From NCBI RefSeq assembly GCF_009848495.1, contig NZ_WWEP01000023.1, forward strand, positions 1 through 40,945: a stretch of 40,945 nt of DNA. The letters are read 5' to 3'. The position numbers were made by a program, and so were the translations under genes. Of the stretch, positions 1 to 7,624 are shown piece after piece. Position 1 is the stretch's first letter. Each line of letters starts with the position of its first letter. Source of the stretch: Flavobacterium sp. MK4S-17. Lineage in GTDB: Bacteria > Bacteroidota > Bacteroidia > Flavobacteriales > Flavobacteriaceae. The notes beneath the pieces were generated by a model. The model made no database searches. It was given only the letters and a program-made list of their open reading frames with translations, and was not told the DNA's origin.

Positions 1-515
1 TTCACCTACCGTACTACTACCGCAAAATACTTGCGCAGCAGCCACAGGAGCAGCAGGCAGTTCATTGACGGTTACCTCAACAGCAGCCCTTGGGCTTTCA
101 CAGGCTCCAACTATCTGTGCTGCATAATACGTACCTGTGGTAAGTACTGTATCACCCGTTAATGCCTCTGTGCTGTTTTCGTCGGCATACCAAAGTACAT
201 CTTCAATATCAGCTTCCAGTTCGCCTACTGTACCGCTGCCACAAAAACTCTGCGCAGCAGCCACAGGCGTGGCAGGTAACTCATTTACTATTATTGTTAC
301 CAAAACCTTTTCACTTTCGCAACCATTTACAGTTTGTGTAACATAATAAGTACCTGTAGCAAGTGCTGTATCATCTGCAAGTGGCTCTGTTGTTGTTTCA
401 TCTGCATACCACGCCGAAGGGTTTGTACCATCTATAGCAAGGTCAGCCACAGTTGCAGTGCCACAAAATTCCTGTATCATTACTGTAGGCACAGGAACTG
501 CATCACATTCGGTAG
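1..515 (-). repeat. Tandem repeat encoding Ig-like modules
   Basis: Three consecutive units lie inside the large surface-protein gene: 1-219, 220-441 and a third beginning at 442. The period is about 219-222 bases (73-74 residues). On the plus strand each unit opens with similar DNA (TTCACCTACC, TTCGCCTACT and a more diverged third), followed by CCACAAAA or CCGCAAAA. At protein level every unit has FCG near its start, then W-Y-A-D-E, GTYY and C-E-S, so the two cysteines of each Ig-like fold are kept. The first unit may be cut by the window edge or continue into more copies. Confidence 0.8.
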
Positions 516-3237
516 TTACTTCAATTATGTTTGAGTTTAAAGAGGTCTCAGTAGTACGTTCTGCCCTAACCCTGTAATAGTAAGTAGTGTTGGCAGCCAC
601 TCCTGTTACTTCCTGGCTGTTGCCGGCTACAAACAGGTTTTCATACCCTTCAACAAAAGAAGGCTCAAATTGTTCAGGGACGGTATAAACAAGATTATCT
701 ATAGCAACAAATATATTAGCCCCGGCAGAAACATTTTCTATCCTTATTTTACAATCTTCATTTATAGTAAGAGTGCTGTTGCTAAAATTGGCTGTTGTAG
801 CTGTAAATGGCAAAGTAGCTAACTCGGTTACCGTTGAAAAATCAGTACCTGTTAATATACTTACCTTAACCTGCCCGTTGGTAAACAGTTTCCTGTAGTA
901 TTTAAATTCAAGCGAGGAAAGCCCTCCCTCTATTACACCTGACTCTATTGAACCATTTTCCTTAAGTGCAATTTCTTTACCATCATCACCGGTAAAATCA
1001 GTACGTGCATCCACTACATCCCATTCCATTCCCTCACCGGTAAACTGACCTGTATAAATATTAGCCCCATTATCAGGCAGATTTTCAAAAGTTTCGGTTA
1101 TTGTGGCTTCATCTATTGTTGTGCCAAATGTTTCCATAGTACTTACATCAAGCCTGTATCCTGTGGCGGAAGCAACCGCATCCCAGTTGGCTGTAAAACC
1201 TGTTGAAGCTATATTGGTAGCATCAGTAGCAACAGGAGCTAAAAGCTCATCCAGTGTTTCAACTGCTATAACATTAGAATTTGCAGTTGTTTCAGCATTA
1301 TTATAAGCCCTAACCCTATAGTAATAAGTTACCCCCTGCTCTAACCCTGTTACCTGGTAAGATGTAACGTTACTAACGTTAAGCCCGTTAAATCCTGCCA
1401 CAAAATCAGGAACACTACTGCTTGCAGATGTATAAATAAGATTATCAATTACAACCCTTGCACCTAAATTATTGTCAAGCCTTATCTTGTAATCGCCTGT
1501 TATAGGCTCAATAAAACCACTGTCAAACATTGCTATGTCACTCAGGTTGTAGGGTAATGTTCCCAACACTGTTGATGTGGAAAAACCTTCGCCGGAAAGA
1601 ATAGTTACTGTAATTTCTCCTCCTGAGCCTGTTGTAAAAAGCTGCTGCGCTTCAAACTGTATGCGTGAAATACCTCCTGAAATAGGGCCTGAAAGTATAT
1701 AGGCGCCATCTGCGTTTTGAAGCCCTATCGCATTATTATCAGTATAAATTTCCTTATCCGTACGGGCTTTAAAAGCCTGCCATTCTGTACCATCATCACC
1801 TGTCCACTCCCTTGTATCATAAGAACCTATGCCATTTCCTGAAGACCCCATAGGTATATTGGTAAAAGTTTCTGTTACAGGTACACCGGGCCCTTCTATT
1901 GAAAAATCAGCATTGGTGCTAATATCAAGATAGTAACCATCTGCATCATCAACAGCATCCCAGTTAGCTGTAAAACCTGTAAGATCAAGCGCTGTAGCAT
2001 CTGTTGCAACAGGTACCTGTAAAGGTGAGGTGGTTGCTGTTGAAATTACATTTGAATTGACAGATGTTGCGCTTGGATGATAGGCCCTTACCCTGTAGTA
2101 GTAGGTAGTACCATTCTCAAGTCCTGTAACTTCATAAGATGTTACATTGCCTACATTAACCCCTATCATGTTTTCCGGCATTGATTCTCCAGGGTCAAAA
2201 GTAGGTGAAATGCTTACATCAAGGTAATATCCTGTTGCAGCGGGCACAGCATTCCAATTGGCTGTAAAACCTGTATGCCCTACAGCTGTAGCTGCGGTGG
2301 CTACCAGAGCATCTATCTCATCATCTAAAACCTGTACCGAGATTATATTGGAGTTATCCGATGTCATATTTGAATTTTCAGCACGTACACGGTAGTAATA
2401 AGGTGTATCCGGCTGTATACCCATAGTAACTTCTTTAGAAAGCCCTGTTACCGAAAGATTATCATAATTTTCAAGAATATCGGTAAAAGCATTATCCGTA
2501 GCAACATCCAGCCTGTAGCCTGTTGCGCCCGCAACAGCTTCCCAGTTGGCCGTAAAGCCTTCAGATGAAACCCCGGTTGCAGCGGTTGCCACAGGGGCTG
2601 CCAAAACAGCCATTTGTACTGTACCGTTAACCTCTAAAGCCTCTGCACCACCTGTAAGGTAGTAATTACCGGTACTGCCTGTGGGGTTTATCCTGAATTT
2701 GATAACGGTTCCCGGGGCAACATCCTGTAAAGCAGCTATACCGGACAGGTTTATTGTACCTGCTGTTCCCGAAGTACCTCCTGTTGAAGTTGTACTTGCA
2801 GAACCTGCTGAAGCAAAAGCACCTCCGCCAACAGAGTAATATAATGTGTAACCGCTTGGCCCCGAATTTGACCTTCTTGTCCTTGTGCCTATACTTGAAA
2901 GGCTAACGCTGTAGCCGTTTTGCGCCACTACGGTAAAATGGAAGCTATTATTATCTGTTGTAGCGCCAGACCCCGCATTCCAGCCACCGGATCCTCCCCA
3001 GCAACTTGCCGCCGAACTTCCGCCTGTAGCTATAGACGAACCCCTTACCAATCCTGAAGTTGTTAAATTGGCATTTATATTTTCAGGATTCCATGGCGAA
3101 GGCCCAAATGACGAAAGGCCGTTGGCATTCCAGTTAATTAACTGTGCGTTGGCATTTAAAGTAAAAAAGCTTATTACAAGAAAAACAAGCATTTTAAATA
3201 ACGTTGTTTTACCTGTAAAAGTAGTTTCTTGTTTCAT
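1..3237 (-). CDS. Large secreted surface protein with FN3 and Ig-like modules (3' end outside window)
   Basis: The minus-strand frame is open from an ATG at 3237 to the left edge (1079 codons) with no stop, so the C-terminus is missing. Residues 1-32 form a signal peptide: a hydrophobic core (MLVFLVISFF) ends at NANAQ. Residues about 33-205 are a Gly/Ser/Thr-rich beta domain. Four fibronectin III modules follow (about 209-302, 303-400, 406-660, 663-908), each with the core GFTANW and the closing YYYRVRA. The last two carry inserted domains. From about 909 onward come Ig-like repeats with FCG...WYADE...GTYY...CES, of the kind found in Bacteroidota surface proteins. In this family such proteins are usually exported by Sec then T9SS and work as adhesins or enzyme scaffolds. 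A T9SS tail would be expected beyond the edge but is not visible. A -7 box lies about 30 bases upstream. Specific function unknown. Confidence 0.85.
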   Translation of the reverse strand, partial: MKQETTFTGKTTLFKMLVFLVISFFTLNANAQLINWNANGLSSFGPSPWNPENINANLTTSGLVRGSSIATGGSSAASCWGGSGGWNAGSGATTDNNSFHFTVVAQNGYSVSLSSIGTRTRRSNSGPSGYTLYYSVGGGAFASAGSASTTSTGGTSGTAGTINLSGIAALQDVAPGTVIKFRINPTGSTGNYYLTGGAEALEVNGTVQMAVLAAPVATAATGVSSEGFTANWEAVAGATGYRLDVATDNAFTDILENYDNLSVTGLSKEVTMGIQPDTPYYYRVRAENSNMTSDNSNIISVQVLDDEIDALVATAATAVGHTGFTANWNAVPAATGYYLDVSISPTFDPGESMPENMIGVNVGNVTSYEVTGLENGTTYYYRVRAYHPSATSVNSNVISTATTSPLQVPVATDATALDLTGFTANWDAVDDADGYYLDISTNADFSIEGPGVPVTETFTNIPMGSSGNGIGSYDTREWTGDDGTEWQAFKARTDKEIYTDNNAIGLQNADGAYILSGPISGGISRIQFEAQQLFTTGSGGEITVTILSGEGFSTSTVLGTLPYNLSDIAMFDSGFIEPITGDYKIRLDNNLGARVVIDNLIYTSASSSVPDFVAGFNGLNVSNVTSYQVTGLEQGVTYYYRVRAYNNAETTANSNVIAVETLDELLAPVATDATNIASTGFTANWDAVASATGYRLDVSTMETFGTTIDEATITETFENLPDNGANIYTGQFTGEGMEWDVVDARTDFTGDDGKEIALKENGSIESGVIEGGLSSLEFKYYRKLFTNGQVKVSILTGTDFSTVTELATLPFTATTANFSNSTLTINEDCKIRIENVSAGANIFVAIDNLVYTVPEQFEPSFVEGYENLFVAGNSQEVTGVAANTTYYYRVRAERTTETSLNSNIIEVTTECDAVPVPTVMIQEFCGTATVADLAIDGTNPSAWYADETTTEPLADDTALATGTYYVTQTVNGCESEKVLVTIIVNELPATPVAAAQSFCGSGTVGELEADIEDVLWYADENSTEALTGDTVLTTGTYYAAQIVGACESPRAAVEVTVNELPAAPVAAAQVFCGSSTVGE

Positions 3238-3268
3238 TATGGTTTTGGTTTAAAAATTGACACTTTGT

Positions 3269-3276
3269 CAAAAGTA
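3269..3276 (-). promoter_or_regulatory. Candidate -7 promoter box (TACTTTTG) for the surface-protein gene
   Basis: Read on the minus strand this is TACTTTTG, a full match to the Bacteroidota -7 consensus TAnnTTTG, about 30 bases before the ATG at 3237. No TTG -33 box is found at the normal 17-23 base spacing; the nearest lies about 26 bases upstream. Support therefore rests on the -7 box and its position. Confidence 0.45.
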
Positions 3277-3413
3277 TGAACCACATACCACTATAGGGTT
3301 TACAAGAAATAAAATAAACATTAAGTTTTTGTTAACCAATAATTTATATTGCAAAAATTATTATTATGCAGCTTTTTTTGGAGTAAGCTTTTTAGTGCGT
3401 GTCGCCGCTTTTT

Positions 3414-4946
3414 TTAATACAACCTCCACACCTGCACATCATAAGGAGGCATAATTAAAGTCCTGCCACCTTTTGAAACGCGTCCGGCTTCGCTGCCAAT
3501 AAGCACTTTAGGATTGTTCACATTTATAGTTTCCTGTATTGAAAGTGCCTGCTCCTCGCCCGATAAATTAACAAACACCAGCACTTTTTCACCATTATAT
3601 GACCTGGTGAATGAAAACACTTTATCATTGCTGTTTTTTGCCTGTTTATACTCTCCCAGTGCCACCGCTTTTTGCGACCTCCTTATATGAATAAGCTCTT
3701 TATAAAAATTCCATAACGATTTTTTGTCTTTGCGCTGCTCTTCAAGGGAAATGCCGTCGTTAGGCTTCATATTGGTATTATCCCACCACATCCCGGTATC
3801 TTTATACCATAATGCCATGCCTTTACCCTCTCCGTCGGCATACCATTCAAAAGCCTCGCGTATCGGAATGTCGTTACCATCGGTTTTTCCTTTTAGCTGC
3901 GTCCCTTTCATGCCTATTTCCTGTCCATAATAAATAGAAGGTATGCCGCCAATAAGTATGTTGAGCGCTGCAGCAACTTTAAGCTTTCCCAGGTTCATCC
4001 CCTCTTCCGATGCAAATCGACTGGTATCGTGGTTCTCTAAAAAAACCACCTGCTCCTTGCCTTTGGGCATATAATTAAATGTACTGTCGGCAGCGGCAGC
4101 AATTTTTTGCTTGTCAAAAGTATTTATGGCATATTTTAGCCTGAATGCAAAAACCCTGTCCACTCCGCCTTTTGTTAAATAATCATGCCCGTACGAAGCC
4201 CAGTCAGCCTGCTCGGCCACAATTTTCAAATCAGGGTTAATTTTCTTTAAATCGGTTAGTAAAGGCTGCCAAAAGTCGGCAAACAGGTTAGTAAGCTTCC
4301 CTGAGTTATCAAGGTTATCCATCATGTGGTCAAGCCTGAAACCGTCAACCCCATCTGCAAAATTACCATCTCCGTCAGGGTCGGCCCAAAATTTCAAAAC
4401 ATTAAAAGTGTATTCCTTAACCTTTGGGCTTTTCATGTTTACCACTATAATCTGCTCCTTTTTGTTATCATACAATGTAAATTCAGGAATATCAAAAAAG
4501 TAATAAGGCTTTTCATTATTCTTATCATTATAATACAAGTATTCACTGTACTCTGATTTGGGGTTTTTATAAGATTCTGTAAACCAGGGGTGCCTGCCTG
4601 TTACATATTGCATTTCAACATCCTGGTATATTTTAAACCCACGCTGGTGGGCTTCCCTCACCAAATCACGGTAATTTTTCATAACCCCGTATTTAAGGTC
4701 TATCTTTTCAAAATTGGTTGCAAAATAGTTATGGTAAAAATCTGACTGGTATAGCGGTGTAAGCAGTATTGAGGTTACCCCCAGTTCTTTAAGGTAATCA
4801 AGCTTCTGCCGGATACCCTCAAGGTCACCGTGCCCGTCGCCGTTACTGTCATAAAAGCTCCTTTGAAAAACATGGTAAATTACTTCCTGCGAATTGGCAG
4901 TACCAAAACACAGTAGGCATACTAATAGGGTTACTATTTTTTTCAT
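3414..4946 (-). CDS. Secreted alpha-amylase family glycoside hydrolase (GH13)
   Basis: 510 residues, predicted to hydrolyse alpha-glucans outside the cytoplasm. Residues 1-19 are a signal peptide (MKKIVTLLVCLLCFGTANS). A GH13 (beta/alpha)8 barrel follows, beginning IYHVFQRSFYDSNGDGHGD, where DSNGDG is the usual calcium-type loop. The catalytic triad is visible: nucleophile D206 in GFRLDHMMD, acid/base E245 in VAEQADW, and transition-state stabiliser D307 in ENHDTSRF. Region I is unusual: D109-VEMQY replaces the common DxxxNH. A C-terminal beta-sandwich occupies roughly the last 90 residues. The gene is monocistronic, with a -7 box at 4996-5003, and transcribed toward the surface-protein gene 176 bases away. 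No Sus-type SusC/D pair is seen beside it. Family is certain; exact substrate is not. Confidence 0.9.
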   Translation of the reverse strand: MKKIVTLLVCLLCFGTANSQEVIYHVFQRSFYDSNGDGHGDLEGIRQKLDYLKELGVTSILLTPLYQSDFYHNYFATNFEKIDLKYGVMKNYRDLVREAHQRGFKIYQDVEMQYVTGRHPWFTESYKNPKSEYSEYLYYNDKNNEKPYYFFDIPEFTLYDNKKEQIIVVNMKSPKVKEYTFNVLKFWADPDGDGNFADGVDGFRLDHMMDNLDNSGKLTNLFADFWQPLLTDLKKINPDLKIVAEQADWASYGHDYLTKGGVDRVFAFRLKYAINTFDKQKIAAAADSTFNYMPKGKEQVVFLENHDTSRFASEEGMNLGKLKVAAALNILIGGIPSIYYGQEIGMKGTQLKGKTDGNDIPIREAFEWYADGEGKGMALWYKDTGMWWDNTNMKPNDGISLEEQRKDKKSLWNFYKELIHIRRSQKAVALGEYKQAKNSNDKVFSFTRSYNGEKVLVFVNLSGEEQALSIQETINVNNPKVLIGSEAGRVSKGGRTLIMPPYDVQVWRLY

Positions 4947-4995
4947 CTTGATGTCTTAAATATAAATGTGTCCGTTTCCGGATAAAGTTTATTTT

Positions 4996-5003
4996 CAAAT
5001 ATA
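4996..5003 (-). promoter_or_regulatory. Candidate -7 promoter box (TATATTTG) for the GH13 gene
   Basis: The minus strand reads TATATTTG, a full match to TAnnTTTG, 49 bases before the ATG at 4946. No well-spaced TTG -33 element was found, so this rests on the -7 box alone. Confidence 0.45.
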
Positions 5004-5130
5004 AGTTTATTTCCTTTTTGCTTTAGCTTTTTTTAATTGTATTTGAACAACTTTTCGCAAAAGGATGAACCTGTATTAAATTCTTAACCCAAAAATTACT
5101 TTGGCAGATAGGAACGCCATATTTAATTGC

Positions 5131-5138
5131 TATTTTTG
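5131..5138 (+). promoter_or_regulatory. Candidate -7 promoter box (TATTTTTG) for udk
   Basis: TATTTTTG matches TAnnTTTG and sits 28 bases before the ATG at 5167. A TTG at 5101 is upstream but spaced 27 bases away, longer than usual. The box lies inside the possible upstream extension of the udk frame, which argues that translation starts at 5167 rather than at the TTG at 5101. Confidence 0.5.
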
Positions 5139-5166
5139 CAAAAAAATAAATAACACAATTACAAGC

Positions 5167-5775
5167 ATGCTTATTATAGGAATTGCAGGGGGAACAGGAA
5201 GCGGTAAAACTACCGTTGTACACCAGATTATGAATGAATTGCCTCAAACTGAAGTAGGCGTAATTTCGCAGGACCACTATTACCACGAAACCAGCAACCT
5301 TAGTTTTGAAGACCGTTCCAAAATAAATTTTGACCATCCCCGCGCTATTGATTTTGAGCTTCTTACCTCCCACCTTAAAGATTTAAGGGAGGGCAAAGCC
5401 ATAGAGCAGCCTGTATATTCGTTTGTAACCCATAACCGTACTGACGATACTATTTTAACCCACCCGAGGAAGGTAATGATTGTGGAGGGAATACTTATAT
5501 TATCTGACCCCAAACTAAGGGAACTTTTTGATATAAAAATATTTGTGCATGCCGATTCTGACGAAAGGCTTATACGCCGCCTTAAACGTGATATTGCAGA
5601 AAGAGGCAGGGATATGGATGAGGTACTGAACCGCTACCAGACTACATTAAAACCTATGCATGAACAATTTATTGAGCCTACAAAAGCCCATGCCGATATT
5701 ATTATCCCTAATGATAAATACAATACCGTAGCCATTGATGTGGTTAGGGCGGTAATAAACCAAAGGATATTATAA
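5167..5775 (+). CDS. udk: Uridine kinase
   Basis: 202 residues from the ATG at 5167. Phosphorylates uridine and cytidine with ATP or GTP in pyrimidine salvage, in the cytoplasm. The P-loop GGTGSGKTT is at residues 7-15. The family block SQDHYYH plus FDHPRAIDFELL (nucleoside-binding region) follows, and the lid region RRLKRDIAERGR with RYQTTLKPMHEQFIEP is typical of Udk. Length matches the family (about 200-210). The frame is open upstream to a TTG at 5101, but that would add a non-homologous leader spanning the -7 box, so the later ATG is chosen. It is followed by a possible hairpin terminator and then by the divIC-mutAB unit. Confidence 0.95.
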   Translation: MLIIGIAGGTGSGKTTVVHQIMNELPQTEVGVISQDHYYHETSNLSFEDRSKINFDHPRAIDFELLTSHLKDLREGKAIEQPVYSFVTHNRTDDTILTHPRKVMIVEGILILSDPKLRELFDIKIFVHADSDERLIRRLKRDIAERGRDMDEVLNRYQTTLKPMHEQFIEPTKAHADIIIPNDKYNTVAIDVVRAVINQRIL

Positions 5776-5798
5776 TTTCCCAATAAGGGTGTATTGCA

Positions 5799-5824
5799 TA
5801 TTTGCTTCTATCAGGAGGCAAATA
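5799..5824 (+). terminator. Possible hairpin terminator after udk
   Basis: Ten-base stem TATTTGCTTC / GAGGCAAATA (one G-T pair) with a six-base loop, 23 bases after the udk stop. The downstream T-tract is weak and interrupted, so it may be a leaky terminator or only a hairpin. Confidence 0.4.
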
Positions 5825-5890
5825 GCACTGCTTTCTTTACGTTTCATTAAAAAAAAGCCATTACTTTGTAATAGTTTGTAAATTTACAGC

Positions 5891-6238
5891 ATGAAACTTT
5901 TCAGCAAATTAACCGCCAAATACCCTGTGCTTAAAATTTTAGGCAACAGGTATGTACTGGTTATTTTGCTTTTTGCAGTATGGATAGTTTTTATTGATAA
6001 CTATTCCTTGTATTTTGACCACCCTGTGCTTGATAAGGAAATAAGGGAACTTGAAGAAAACAAACAGTATTACCTGCAGGAAATTAAACGCGACAGTGCT
6101 GCCATAAAACAGCTTAAAAACCCTGACCAGACTGAAAAGTATGCCCGCGAAAAATATTATATGAAGCGTGAAAACGAAGATATTTATATAATTGAATATG
6201 AAGGGGACACTATTGGCAAAGGGAAAAAACCGCTATAA
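5891..6238 (+). CDS. Septum formation initiator, FtsB/DivIC family
   Basis: 115 residues, a bitopic membrane protein expected to join the divisome subcomplex that activates septal peptidoglycan synthesis. One transmembrane helix lies at about residues 20-36 (RYVLVILLFAVWIVFI). A periplasmic coiled coil follows (DKEIRELEENKQYYLQEIK...IKQL). The family-typical end is EKYAREKYYMKRENEDIYII, equivalent to the ARE...GE motif of FtsB/DivIC. The short length fits. Its stop is one base before the start of the mutase small-subunit gene, so the three genes (this one plus the two mutase subunits) are very likely co-transcribed. Whether it is functionally FtsB or DivIC cannot be told from sequence alone. 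Confidence 0.9.
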   Translation: MKLFSKLTAKYPVLKILGNRYVLVILLFAVWIVFIDNYSLYFDHPVLDKEIRELEENKQYYLQEIKRDSAAIKQLKNPDQTEKYAREKYYMKRENEDIYIIEYEGDTIGKGKKPL

Positions 6239-6239
6239 C

Positions 6240-7616
6240 ATGAGTGAAAATCTTTTTAATGAATTTGAACCCGTTTCTTCCAAACAGTGGAAACAGCTTA
6301 TACAATATGAACTGAAGGGTGCCGATTATAATGAAACACTTATTTGGGAAAGCCCCGAAGGTATAAAGGTTAAGCCTTTTTACCACCATGACGAGTTTAA
6401 ACGCACTGTTGCCCACTCCGGTGTACTGCCTGCTTTTTCAATATGCCAGGATATTTATGTGCATGACCTTGAAAAATCAATAGCGCGTGCTGCCAACTCC
6501 CTTTCAAGAGGTGCGGAAAGCCTGCGTTTTACCATTGAAGATAAAAATACCGATATTGAGGCATTGCTGTCTGCCCTGCCTTTGGAAACCGTTCCGGTTT
6601 ATTTGAATTTATCATTCCTGTCAATCGATTTCGTAAAAAAGGTTGACGCTGTTGCCAAAGAAAAAAAGGCTGTAATCTATGTGTTTTCCGACCCGGTTGG
6701 CCACCTTGCCAAAGACGGAAACTGGAACAACAGTATGGATAAAGACCTTGATGCTTTAAATACTTTATCCATAGCCTGTACAAACATCCATTTTCTATCA
6801 GTAAACGGTAGCCTGTATCAAAATGCCGGTGCCAATTACATACAGCAGATTGCATATACACTGGCGCATGCCAATGAATATTTTAACGCCATAGCTACCA
6901 TCCACAAGCCCATGGTTATTCAAATGGCAACAGGCTCAAATTATTTTTTTGAAATTGCCAAGCTGCGTGCACTCAGGCAAATTTTTGGCGTAATAGCCTC
7001 TGAATACGGCCACAACCCGGAATGCCACATTATAGCCACACCTACAAAACGCAATAAAACACTATACGATTATAATGTAAATATGCTGCGTACCACTACA
7101 GAATGTATGAGTGCGGTATTGGGTGGGGCAAATGCTGTTTGTAACCTCGCATATGATGCTATTTATCATAAGGACAATGAATTTGGCGACAGGATTGCAC
7201 GTAACCAACTGCTGATACTTAAGCACGAAAGTTACTTTGACAAAGTTACCAATGCTGCTGATGGTTCTTATTACATAGAGGAATTAACACAGCAGCTTGC
7301 CGAAAGGGCATTGGTACTTTTTAAAGATATTGAGGCCAATGGTGGTTTCCTTCGCCAGTTAAAAGAGGGAACTATACAGAAAAAGATACAGGAAAGCGCA
7401 GCAAAAGAACAGGAACTTTTTGACAGTGGCAAAGAGATATTATTAGGAACCAATAAATATCCTAATAAAAATGACAGGATGAGTGATGATTTGGAACTTT
7501 ACCCGTTTGTAAAGAATAATCCAAGGAAAACACTTATTACGCCTATAGTAGAAAAAAGGCTGGCAGAAAAAACAGAACAGGACAGGCTGGACAGCGAAAA
7601 AACCGTACAGGAATAG
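6240..7616 (+). CDS. mutA: Methylmalonyl-CoA mutase small (beta) subunit
   Basis: 458 residues from the ATG at 6240 ([13 protein letters not shown]). An upstream in-frame ATG at 6192 lies inside the division gene and is rejected because family homology begins at MSENLF. With the large subunit it forms the mutase that interconverts (R)-methylmalonyl-CoA and succinyl-CoA in propionate metabolism. It has the mutase TIM-barrel region, e.g. [13 protein letters not shown] and [10 protein letters not shown], which align with [13 protein letters not shown] and [10 protein letters not shown] in the large subunit. It lacks the DxHxxG cobalamin motif, as expected of the non-catalytic subunit. It starts one base after the division gene stop and ends 8 bases before mutB. 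Confidence 0.93.
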   Translation: MSENLFNEFEPVSSKQWKQLIQYELKGADYNETLIWESPEGIKVKPFYHHDEFKRTVAHSGVLPAFSICQDIYVHDLEKSIARAANSLSRGAESLRFTIEDKNTDIEALLSALPLETVPVYLNLSFLSIDFVKKVDAVAKEKKAVIYVFSDPVGHLAKDGNWNNSMDKDLDALNTLSIACTNIHFLSVNGSLYQNAGANYIQQIAYTLAHANEYFNAIATIHKPMVIQMATGSNYFFEIAKLRALRQIFGVIASEYGHNPECHIIATPTKRNKTLYDYNVNMLRTTTECMSAVLGGANAVCNLAYDAIYHKDNEFGDRIARNQLLILKHESYFDKVTNAADGSYYIEELTQQLAERALVLFKDIEANGGFLRQLKEGTIQKKIQESAAKEQELFDSGKEILLGTNKYPNKNDRMSDDLELYPFVKNNPRKTLITPIVEKRLAEKTEQDRLDSEKTVQE

Positions 7617-7624
7617 TTAAAATT

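Noticed and set aside
5101..5166. Longer start for uridine kinase at a TTG
   Set aside because: The extra 22 residues have no family match and the segment contains the -7 box TATTTTTG, so it is more likely promoter and leader.
5023..5373. Minus-strand frame of 116 codons opposite udk
   Set aside because: It overlaps the well-supported uridine kinase gene and its promoter and has no recognisable domain.
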